Shown here one piece after another: positions 56,373 through 64,000 of a stretch of DNA of 64,000 bases. A program made the translations under genes and the position numbers. This DNA comes from Seiridium cupressi (taxonomy: Eukaryota; Ascomycota; Sordariomycetes; Amphisphaeriales; Sporocadaceae). Position 1 is the first letter of the stretch. The number at the start of each line of letters is the position of its first letter. The notes beneath the pieces are model-generated. The model searched no databases, was not told the origin of the DNA, and saw nothing but the letters and a program-made list of their open reading frames with translations. The stretch spans positions 62,001-126,000 of the forward strand of contig JARVKI010000051.1 in the NCBI GenBank assembly GCA_036674765.1, read 5' to 3'.

Positions 56373-57191
56373 TGTGTCTGAAATGCAGTGTTCCCCAAGA
56401 ACCAAATAACCAATAGTCAGGTTGTGAGTATAGTTCAGTCCGTTGAATTGCTCATTAAGTTGCTGCTTAATGCATGTATTGCGTAAATCGAGTATCGAAG
56501 TTCACAAAAGGACACAACTTGTTTATATAGACTCATTATTAAGTAGCTGCCTGGTATCTTTATCTATAGCCTACACAAGTCAGATGCGGCCTTTGGTCTC
56601 GTTATGCCGGTACAGCGCGGAGGAATCCTTGGTCGTCATTTAATCATGTGGGTTGTGTCGCCGAAGGGCTTCGGGGTTTGGGGAATAGCATTTCGTAAGC
56701 GTTCCCAAAAGAAAAAAAGGCGCCAAGCCCGGTCTCTACTTTAACGCATTCGGCTTCTTAGCGATTTTGAAAACACGTTAATATAGTCTTTATAGCGCGC
56801 TGTTTCGGAATCTAAACAAGTCAGATGCGGCTTTAAATCTTATTATACCGGTATAGCGCGGACGAATCTTTAACCATTGTTTAATCATTAAAGTTATATC
56901 GCCGAAGGGCTTCGGGGTTTGGGGAATGGCATTTCGTGAGCGCTCCTAGAAGGAGCGTTCAGCCCGCTTTCTACCTTGACGCATTCGGCTTCTCAGCGAT
57001 TTTAAGGATACGTTAATGTACATGTAGTCTTTACAGCGCGCCGTCTTGGAACTTGAACAAGTCGTGAGGCGTCCGCAAGGTTATCAATGAGTTCATATGC
57101 ATGTCTGCTTCACTCGACTCTGCATACCATTGGTGCCGGCATGCATCGTCCAACATAACCAAATTATGTTACGTAGTACCATGACTGTCGC
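56373..57191. other. Gap with RIP-like tandem repeat
   Basis: About 820 bp between DUF1772 and EME1 genes, mostly occupied by the 241-bp tandem repeat described separately. No coding sequence recognised. Confidence 0.65.
56575..57056. repeat. 241-bp direct tandem repeat with RIP-like transitions
   Basis: The anchor ACAAGTCAGATGCGG begins at 56,575 and 56,816, and a diverged anchor ACAAGTCGTGAGGCG at 57,057, so two units of 241 bp. Both contain the same hairpin CCGAAGGGCTTCGG followed by GGTTTGGGGAAT, and both end in TTCGGCTTCT-C/T-AGCGATTTT. The units differ chiefly by C-to-T and G-to-A changes, some on each copy. That pattern is the mark of repeat-induced point mutation in ascomycetes. Confidence 0.85.
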
Positions 57192-59243
57192 TCAGACTTC
57201 GGTGCTTGTTGGATCTCTACAGGTCAAGATCTTGTACAGACGTTTGCTGATGGCCGGCCCAATCCTCTGATCCGTGAATCTTCCGTCCCTATTCGCGCTC
57301 TTCCTCAAGTCCTCGAGCGCAAGAGGCCCAGCGCGCTCAAGGCCTCGGAGTAAGTCCGTTATGGTTGAATACTCTGCCGCAATCCCGTAAGCCATCGGCG
57401 CGGTAACGCGGGCAACTTCCTGCAGCATCAGGATATACGTCTCCTTGACGGTGTCTCCCGTTTTGACCTGACCGGATTCAACACTAAATCCCGCATCTGT
57501 CGAAATATCGTCGCGAAGCTTGCGATAAGGGATTGTTGAGATGTGCTGGGTGAATACTGTTATCCACTGCGCCGTCTCAACTGCGGCATTTGTCTTGTGG
57601 ATTAGAACTCCATGATCGACTTGTAGTGATAAAAGAGCGTCCTCTACGACTTCCTCATCAACAATCTCGTGCGCAGCATTGCGCCGACGTCCTTGCGCAC
57701 CAGTGGCGGTTGCATCATTCCTTGCCGCATTTTGGAATTGTCGATTGCGCGCAGTTTTGTTCTTCCGGAACCACTGATCAAGCCCCTCAATCAAGTAGAT
57801 AAAGGTACTTTCGGGAAAGGCAACCTTCATTTTTAGCACATGGGCGGCTACGTCGATACCCTCGCTGCCAGTTGCGAGCTTAACGAATTCGGCCGCTTGG
57901 ATGACAACTGAAACATGCTTCTCCCGTTCTATACGTAAGGGGATCGGCTCAAAGTAGTCTTTCTCCTCGTTAAAAGCCTTGTCCACTTTCCGCCGCCATC
58001 GGACGACATGGTCAATGGGACTGTTCCATGTCGTATGATCAACGTTGAGCTCGTCGAGGAGTGATGTGACCTGTGCATTGAATCCAGGTGCCAGAGACTG
58101 AGGTATGTCTACGATCATCTCAATCTGGGCCACAGACTTGTTCACTCGGACCTTGTTGACCTCTGCCAAAGCCTTGTCCTTCTCTTTTTGCAGAGCCTTC
58201 TCTTTCTTCGCCCGTTCTTTCTCCAAGCGCTTTCGCTCGTTCTCAGCTTCCCGCGCTTCAACTTTCTGCTTTTTCTCCAAGTCTTTCTCTTCTTGCGTCT
58301 TTGTGGGCGGCCGCTTCCTGCCTGTGCTCGCGGGCAATGTATTCGATCGTTTCAGCTTGCGGGGTGATGCACTGAATGAACGTGACATTGCTGAAGTGTC
58401 TGCCCGCACTTTGTCGAGCTCTGGAAACTCATCTTCCGAATTTGGGGTGTCAGAATCGTCCAACTCTATGACAGTCGCCTTCCTCTTGGCAGGCCTGGGG
58501 GGCGAGCTTGGGTGCCGTCTATTCTCGTCGCGGGTAGTGCTCATTTCCGGCATTGAACTCGAGATCGGATCCCAGTCTGCCTTCTGCTTTCCTTTATTCG
58601 GTCGCGGCTGAACAGGCGATAAGTCCGAGAAGTCGCTGGTAAGATCAAAGACCTTCGTAGATGTTCTGTTGGTGGTGGTGGCATCATTCGAGACCCCGGT
58701 TCGTCCGGGTCGTTTACTCTCGGGAGACTTCTTTGGCGGTGAACTACTAGCGAATGGGTCATCCTCCATATTCATATCCATGGGAGAGCTGGTATGTTGA
58801 ATCAGATCTGCGATAGAGTTCCACCGCCTCGGTCCGGAGGATTGCAACGGCTTGGATGGCTTTGTCGGTATGGCCGCGGAGGATGTGCGCGTCATTGAGC
58901 GGCTAGTAGAACGGTCGTTCCTAACCGTTCTGGGCGAGGCTTGAATCTTGCTGGGTGCACTGAAACCCAAATCTCCAGTTGTATCAAAGTCATCTGCAAC
59001 AAATAGGAAGTCATTGCTATCCTTGGGTGGATTATCGCGGCCATGGCCAATGTTGTTCGTCCTCCCAATGGGCTCCGTGAGTATCGAGGAGTGAGCAGGT
59101 GACGTTTTCCACCCGGAGTTGCTGCCAAATATGTCTGGAAATTCTTCATCGTCAAAATCCGTGGTTTGCGATGGTGCCTGAGATTTCCTGTCTGCCGGGG
59201 GCGCCTCTGGACTTGACAACAAACTGATGATCTCGGGCGCCAT
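57192..59243 (-). CDS. EME1: Eme1/Mms4, partner of structure-specific nuclease Mus81
   Basis: A single exon of 683 aa from ATG 59243 (M-A-P-E-I-I-S-L-L-S-S-P). Residues 1-300 are disordered, Ser/Pro-rich, with repeated D/E-rich and SUMO-interaction-like patches (VIELDDSD). Residues about 310-370 form a charged Lys/Glu helix. The ERCC4-like domain follows at about 375-520: V-A-Q-I-E-M-I-V-D-I-P, V-V-R-W-R-R, V-S-V-V-I-Q-A-A-E-F, F-I-Y-L-I-E-G-L-D; then the helix-hairpin-helix region to DRRIGP-like FTDQRIGPAISKRLYKIL. As in Eme1, the catalytic nuclease signature is degenerate; Mus81 supplies it. The pair resolves branched DNA at stalled forks and in recombination. Start is supported by the conserved EIISLLSS. 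Confidence 0.9.
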   Translation of the reverse strand: MAPEIISLLSSPEAPPADRKSQAPSQTTDFDDEEFPDIFGSNSGWKTSPAHSSILTEPIGRTNNIGHGRDNPPKDSNDFLFVADDFDTTGDLGFSAPSKIQASPRTVRNDRSTSRSMTRTSSAAIPTKPSKPLQSSGPRRWNSIADLIQHTSSPMDMNMEDDPFASSSPPKKSPESKRPGRTGVSNDATTTNRTSTKVFDLTSDFSDLSPVQPRPNKGKQKADWDPISSSMPEMSTTRDENRRHPSSPPRPAKRKATVIELDDSDTPNSEDEFPELDKVRADTSAMSRSFSASPRKLKRSNTLPASTGRKRPPTKTQEEKDLEKKQKVEAREAENERKRLEKERAKKEKALQKEKDKALAEVNKVRVNKSVAQIEMIVDIPQSLAPGFNAQVTSLLDELNVDHTTWNSPIDHVVRWRRKVDKAFNEEKDYFEPIPLRIEREKHVSVVIQAAEFVKLATGSEGIDVAAHVLKMKVAFPESTFIYLIEGLDQWFRKNKTARNRQFQNAARNDATATGAQGRRRNAAHEIVDEEVVEDALLSLQVDHGVLIHKTNAAVETAQWITVFTQHISTIPYRKLRDDISTDAGFSVESGQVKTGDTVKETYILMLQEVARVTAPMAYGIAAEYSTITDLLRGLERAGPLALEDLRKSANRDGRFTDQRIGPAISKRLYKILTCRDPTSTEV

Positions 59244-60054
59244 GCTGTCCTAGAAATGGCATTGGACACATGCAATGCCACTTCTTACTTTAGATTCTGC
59301 CAACGAAGCGAGGCAAGGTGAGGCAAGGCAAAGCAAGGCGCCGTCGACTGCAGGCTTTATACGTACTGATGTTGATTCACGGGACGATGACGCGCAAGGA
59401 AGACGCGCCGCTGCCCCACGAAGCTCGCACGCACCACGTGACCCGGATCAGGGCCCTACAACCATGAATGATGCCTGATTAATAGACATGAATAAGGTTA
59501 CTACTACCTTTTGACTCTACATTGTAGTGGTCTATAAGCAAAGCGCGCCGTCTAAAACCAATCAATCATCTCGAAGTGCGAACTGCGTATTCTATGATAG
59601 ATGCCGTCTCCAAGACGGGTCCCCACAACTAGAATCCGACTTAGCGAGCAATGTGATCGTCGACAGATAGTTTCGAGATCGATGCATCTATCAAGGCTAG
59701 ATCTAGGTAAAGCTCCATGATACATTGTACGTGGTGAAATAAAAGAAGAGCGTTTTAATGGTGCGCACAATCATTTCTTGTTCCCCCCCCCCCCCATCCA
59801 TCTATACATTTCAGCAGGTTCAGTATGTCCAAAACCAAGTCATTGTCTTCTCTAGTCACTGTCGCCGATCGCTTTGTCCGCAAACAAAGGCTGCGATGAC
59901 AGTACCCCGATACTGTCTTGGAAACAGCCAATACATTAGCATCGACGATGGAGCTCGTCAGTAAGGCCTCGTAGCTACATAAAAGAGCAGCATTTCCCCT
60001 ATCAGTTGGAATTGGCCGGCCACTTAACACGATACATCAAATAACACTACAGAT
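59244..60054. other. Intergenic with poly(C), EME1 to short ORF pair
   Basis: About 810 bp. A run of 13 C lies at 59,783-59,795. Nothing else recognised. Confidence 0.55.
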
Positions 60055-60147
60055 AATGCACTGAAATATCTCGCGGGAGGCACACCAGACTTGTACATTA
60101 TCAAGGAACCATTTATCCCGAGAAAAATTAGGTTCATTACGGCCTAA
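60055..60147 (+). pseudogene. Short ORF fragment sharing a motif with the next ORF
   Basis: The open frame, with no ATG, reads NALKYLAGGTPDLYIIKEPF and ends in TAA at 60,145-60,147. It aligns with residues 9-25 of the 67-aa ORF 130 bp downstream (AMAYFAGGTADSYVVQRTG). An AG acceptor-like CACTACAG sits just before it. Either an exon of an unresolved gene or a decayed duplicate. Confidence 0.4.
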
Positions 60148-60183
60148 CGCAGAATAGCGCATATTCAAGTTCCACTGGTCGCA

Positions 60184-60387
60184 ATGTCAATGAGCGGTAA
60201 AGAGAAAGCGATGGCTTACTTTGCTGGTGGCACGGCAGATTCGTATGTCGTCCAGCGAACAGGGTCCTATAGGGACGAGGTTTACGGTGCTCACCTTGAG
60301 AGAGCCTCCAGTGATAGCTTGAAGTCCTCTTCGAAAAAGTCAGAGAAGTCAGAGAGCCACACGTCAAGACGATCCAAAAAGAAGTAG
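60184..60387 (+). CDS. Small protein, 67 aa, Ser/Lys-rich tail, unknown
   Basis: ATG 60184 to TAG 60,385-60,387; a second ATG follows two codons later. Residues 9-40 contain AMAYFAGGTADSYVVQRTGS and Y-R-D-E-V-Y-G-A-H-L-E, then a tail of SSDSLKSSSKKSEKSES type, ending in basic R-R-S-K-K-K. No signal peptide or membrane span. The shared A-x-x-Y-(L/F)-A-G-G-T-x-D-x-Y-(I/V)-(I/V) motif with the fragment at 60,055 shows both derive from one ancestor, which raises confidence that it is or was coding. I do not recognise the family. Confidence 0.5.
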   Translation: MSMSGKEKAMAYFAGGTADSYVVQRTGSYRDEVYGAHLERASSDSLKSSSKKSEKSESHTSRRSKKK

Positions 60388-61411
60388 TGTTCACTAGGAG
60401 ATAGCAATGTAGACCAAGCAGCATAATAAGTAGCTGAAACAGACTGCCGTATTTCAAATCCACCATCCTTGTCCATAACCGTGAAGAAAGCCGACGGAGG
60501 GGATAAATTTTTGTCATGTGTCACTAATTCAGGCGTGAATTGTCTGCTACGAGCCTAGATTGTCCATGCTGTTCATCGGGTAGGGGATCAGTGACAGGGC
60601 CAGGTTGGATACGGTAGAAGCAAGATGACTTATCGGCAAGATAATCTCTCTCACAAATCTGAAGGTGCTGTGTTTGAGCCCAAACGCAACGGCCTTCTTT
60701 CGATTATTATAATGAAACCGACTCGTATATTACCAATATCACAATGCTATCTCCTGCAAAATATATATATATACAAGGGGTCGTTGTGGACGTGTCAGAT
60801 TACCAGCAAGATCGAGTTTTCTACATGATGCAGGGAGATCCAAAGGAGTAAAGCAGAAAATGAACGTGGTGGTCTCAGTTGAGTTTGGGCTGGAGCTCTT
60901 ACACTTATCAATCAATTGGTTTCTGATATGCTTATATTACATATAATTAGGGTCCTTAAGCCATGTCTATATTGCAAACGAAAATGTATTCAGATAGTCC
61001 CACGGTAGGCAGGGTATCACTAACAGTGGAGGCGTCGCAAAGTCCCAGTCGGCCGGCTTACATTGCCTGCTCCACTACATTGCAGCAAGCTGATAAACGC
61101 TGCTAACTTCAATACATACATGTAGCTCCGTGTCTCTCATTGGGTGCACCGTGTATATCATGCGCGGGACTTTAGTTCCCTGTGTATCAGCCCTAGTCAC
61201 AAAAGAACCCCTTTGAAGTCATCCAATTGGTACCATTGGTCGTAGTTACGGTCGTGGCTGGCTCGCGCTTGTACGGCCAAGCCTCTCACTTGTAAGTGCT
61301 ACTCTCAACGAGGCAGCCATTCTTCTCAAGGCCTATAAGAGCAGCGACTGAGACTCGTTGGTTGTCTAAGCGTCTCAACTGATCTACCAAATATAAGAAT
61401 TGCGCAATAAG
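60388..61411. other. Intergenic, short ORF pair to DUF1993 gene
   Basis: About 1 kb. A short AT dinucleotide repeat lies near 60,762-60,775. The rest includes the DUF1993 promoter. Nothing else recognised. Confidence 0.55.
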
Positions 61412-61999
61412 ATGTCAACCATTAATCTTCCCGATCTCATCATTTCTACCTTTACTAAAGGTCTGAAAACGCTTGCTCATGTGTTGGCCACAGCCGAGCT
61501 ATTCGCTAAAGAAAAGGGCATTGATGTCAACTCCTTCGTACAAGAACGTCTGATCGAGGATCAACTTCCGCTCGCCTTTCAGGTCCAATCCATTAGCCGG
61601 ATCGTACAGACAAACCTAGGTCGCTTGAGCGGAGACACACCGACAAAGTTTGAGGATAACGAAAAGACATTTGAGGACCTAAAAAATCGAGTCCAGCGAA
61701 CACAGGAGCTTTTTAAGACATTCGACATAACGAAGGCTCAAGGAAAAGAGGGCAATGAATTTGAGTTGTGAGTATTCTCTTGTAACATTGCCCTATCCAT
61801 GGTCATAACTGGTTAATGTATGGAGTGTAGGACTTTTAACTCTGTGAACCACAAGATTACCCTACAGAATTTCATGTTTAATCAGGCTTTACCCAACTTT
61901 TTCTTCCATAACTCAATTGCATACGCAATCCTGAGGGCGAAGGGTGTCCCGCTAGGAAAGAAAGACTGGCTGGGAGGTTTCCTTGAGCTAGAGCTTTGA
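61412..61999 (+). CDS. DUF1993 family protein
   Basis: Exon 1 61412-61767, intron 61768-61830 (GTGAGT...TGTAG), exon 2 61831-61999; 174 aa. The family pattern is visible across the whole length: L-P-D-L-I-I-S-T-F-T-K-G-L, AELFAKEKGIDVNSFVQERL, LPLAFQVQSISRIVQTNLGR, FEDNEKTFEDLKNRVQRTQE and, after splicing, FMFNQALPNFFFHNSIAYAI then LGKKDW. DUF1993 members are all-helical, DinB-like small proteins found in bacteria and fungi; no enzymatic function is established. Here they are usually about 170 aa, so this one is complete. The start at 61412 (M-S-T-I-N-L-P) is the first ATG in the frame. Confidence 0.9.
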
Positions 62000-63466
62000 C
62001 AAGGATAGGGGTATCGATAAATTCCACGGTATGATACTGTCGCAGGAGCTGGGAATATAGTGACGAACTACGGATTTCCGATAATTCTCATACGTGACAG
62101 CTCAAGTCGGGCAACAAACGACTGCCATTGGATCAGAGTTGACAGCACCAAATTAAGTCATCCAGATAGACTCCCTTGCTATGCCATAGCTCCACAGTCT
62201 CGAAAGAGAACACCGTCCATAAGTGTGATTGAGGTGATTTGTGAGCCTCGGTGGTAGTGCTAGGATCTCGCGGGCACTCATATTACAGGTGCTCTATACA
62301 TTTTACTTGACACAGTGACTACTACAATAGCATTGATGATATTCAATGGATCGGCCATATCTCTTATGCTTTGTGGAAGCACGAGTTACTCTCGGACACA
62401 CCCAGGGTTGTGTTGTGTGCTGTTGACGAGATCAGTGCGCTGGATCATTAATCAAGTATCAGTGACCCATCGTGCATTGCATGGGATTATTTCAAAGAGT
62501 TCAAGTGCTTCCACTGCATGCCCACACAAGGATCAGTCTGATAGGGCATTTCTGAGTTGGCTTCTCCAGGGATGAGGATGGTGTGATACATGAGATGATC
62601 CGATCTACATTCGGCAGGATGCATTTCACTAGGTCGCCTAGTTGTCGTGCAACGAAACGAGCCGGTAATCAGTAATGTGGACGTCGGCGAGCAGCAATGG
62701 ATGATTCAGGGCCGGGCCCCCGGCCTTGCAACCACATCTGCTTCCTCCAATATCAATCAAACGATTGCGCTTGGAAATCTTTCCGCATATAGGTCAAATA
62801 TCCTTATCATTTTTACCCCCGGACTGTCGCGATCCTAGTAATTAGAACCGAACGCGAGAGCGGGAATGACTCAAAATGAAAACACTTATCCGTTGCGATT
62901 ATGTAGTCATTGCATTGAAGCTTCATCCGCTCCTTGAGTTGTTTTTAGAATTATGGACTCTTCCCTACTATATTAGATGACGCAAACGGGGCTCAAATTC
63001 TCGTCATCTGCCAAAGTATACATCGGTATCTTCGCTGCTATCGTCAATCTCTGCGGGATCAGTCGGTGGTACTGTAGCCATCAGCCGCCCTCGAAGCTCT
63101 AGCACTCTCTCCTCGGCGTACTAATGTACATTGAGTAGGGATCTGCGATCATCTTTCCAGGCTTCAAACCCAGATAACATAATATGTTAAAAAATTATGT
63201 TTTGGTGACAAAAATGTCTGCCGCCTCCGTGGTTCTGTGATGACTATATATGACCAACATCTCCGGGGCCAAGCCGGAAGTTGTGACTTGTGAGGTAGGT
63301 CTGGCCTTCGTCGCATCTTCTTGTCCCCAGACACAGACAAATAGTGAAGCGCTTTCTCGCGCCCTTTCACCGGGGTAGCGCCGTCATAGGCCGCTTGTAG
63401 CCCACAACTGTATCGATCTCTCCTTATACTATTCAGTTCTCCTGCCAGCTGTGGTAAAGCGATGAA
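62000..63466. other. Gap between DUF1993 gene and right-edge ORF
   Basis: About 1.5 kb with short ORFs only. A 44-codon open stretch after a TTGACACAG acceptor-like site (from 62,316) looks exon-like but cannot be joined to anything. No repeat identified. Confidence 0.45.
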
Positions 63467-64000
63467 TTATATGTCGTTGAAAGGCATAGAACGGTCGTTT
63501 CTCAACCTTTCAACAAAGTCGGGCTGAAGTCTGGGCAATCTCTCGTCGAAGTCCAGATTGGAGGTTAATTGATTAGAACCCACACGCTCTATGCGTTCTC
63601 CGTTAGATAGGCCAGACGGCCTGGAGTCGGAGTTTCTCTCCTCCTCCTTCTTCACCACACACAATATACTGCTTCTCATCCATGTTAATCGCTTTTCTGT
63701 CTTTGTCAGAGCGTAGTCCAGGTCTTTTAACATAATATCCTTGATTGTTGATTGTTCGGTTAAGCTAATGGTACCAAGCCTAGGTATCGCTTTTAAATAG
63801 TTGAAATATCCTCGGCGGATTAGCTTGTCGCGTGCGGTGTTGCCCACGATATAGTCTCTGACCGAGTCGGTAAACGCAAAAACGTTTCGCCAGTTATAAC
63901 GATTGCTAATAATGACATGGTTACCCTTGCCAAATAACTCCTCTGTATTAGGGTAAAAGAATCCGATCTTATTAATGTCCCAACCGTTTGTGGCGGTACG
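63467..64000 (-). CDS. Partial ORF at right edge, possibly retroelement gag-like
   Basis: The frame is open from base 64,000 to its stop at 63,467 (177 residues visible), so the 5' end lies outside. Near its start it reads W-D-I-N-K-I-G-F-F-Y-P-N-T, then G-x-x-x-x-V-I-I-S-N-R-Y-N-W-R-N-V-F-A-F-T-D-S-V, a layout like gag-like proteins of fungal retrotransposons (W..E.GFF.P...V..G..TYYRDVH.F), from memory. The C-terminus is polar and ends in RLQPDFVERLRNDRSMPFND. No zinc knuckle is visible here. It may be an element fragment or a domesticated gene; the family assignment is tentative. Confidence 0.4.
   Translation of the reverse strand, partial: RTATNGWDINKIGFFYPNTEELFGKGNHVIISNRYNWRNVFAFTDSVRDYIVGNTARDKLIRRGYFNYLKAIPRLGTISLTEQSTIKDIMLKDLDYALTKTEKRLTWMRSSILCVVKKEEERNSDSRPSGLSNGERIERVGSNQLTSNLDFDERLPRLQPDFVERLRNDRSMPFNDI

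Noticed and set aside
62316..62451. Exon-like open stretch after an acceptor-like CACAG
   Set aside because: Only 44 codons to the stop, no partner exon, no family recognised.
1..64000. CRISPR arrays, bacterial operons, riboswitches, prophage
   Set aside because: None seen; the intron-rich genes show this is fungal nuclear DNA.
1..64000. Secondary-metabolite gene cluster around the P450, DUF1772 or GMC genes
   Set aside because: These genes are far apart, no polyketide synthase, NRPS, terpene synthase or cluster regulator is present, and the GMC gene is broken.

Overview
The window looks like nuclear DNA of a filamentous ascomycete (Pezizomycotina). Genes sit singly on both strands, spaced by roughly 0.3 to 4 kb. 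Most introns are 44-140 nt with GT(A/G)NGT-type donors and CTAAC-like branch points. The gene families are typical of moulds: a HET domain protein, F-box proteins, a DUF7918 protein, a GMC oxidoreductase, arrestin-like and DUF1772/DUF1993 proteins. I cannot name the species from the sequence. All splice models were read by eye from frame continuity and family conservation.

Layout. 1-5 kb: 3' end of a RasGEF gene and a four-exon cytochrome P450. 4.8-7.2 kb: a HET gene broken by one frameshift. 8.3-12.5 kb: housekeeping block with V-ATPase subunit d (VMA6), mitochondrial ribosomal protein uS15m and cytosolic ribosomal protein S0/uS2; the two ribosomal genes are divergent. 13.6-17.5 kb: two tandem F-box paralogues, the second short. 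18.8-19.2 kb: a small three-exon gene (93 aa). 20-21.7 kb: an amino acid/choline-type permease pseudogene. 22.1-24 kb: a coiled-coil protein. 24.3 kb: a Hub1/UBL5-like domain behind an RS/RD-rich region. 25.9-27.1 kb: a five-exon DUF7918 gene. 27.7-29.7 kb: a glycosylated multi-pass membrane protein. 30.5-31 kb: a PPIL3-type cyclophilin. 33.5-34.9 kb: an arrestin-like protein. 36.8-39.1 kb: an intron-containing tRNA-Leu(UAG) about 760 bp from SEN54, a subunit of the enzyme that removes tRNA introns. 39.1-43.5 kb: no gene recognised. 43.5-47.9 kb: a polyglutamine protein with an internally duplicated, unrecognised domain, possibly with a distant first exon and a 27-bp minisatellite in the gap. 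49.3-50.6 kb: a GPI-anchored CE1/PHB-depolymerase-like esterase. 52-52.6 kb: an MGMT-like alkyltransferase protein. 53.8-55.5 kb: a GMC oxidoreductase pseudogene. 55.9-56.4 kb: a DUF1772 membrane protein. 56.6-57.1 kb: a tandem 241-bp repeat whose copies differ mainly by transitions, as after RIP. 57.2-59.2 kb: EME1/MMS4. 60.0-60.4 kb: two short ORFs sharing a motif. 61.4-62.0 kb: a DUF1993 protein. 63.5-64 kb: a partial ORF running off the right edge, perhaps a retroelement gag-like fragment.

The genes do not form one pathway or an obvious biosynthetic cluster. Conserved single-copy genes are interleaved with accessory genes, and three accessory genes (HET, permease, GMC) carry disabling lesions. 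The items most worth follow-up are the duplicated-domain polyQ protein, the Hub1-like fusion, the small gene at 18.8 kb, the paired short ORFs at 60 kb and the RIP-like tandem repeat.
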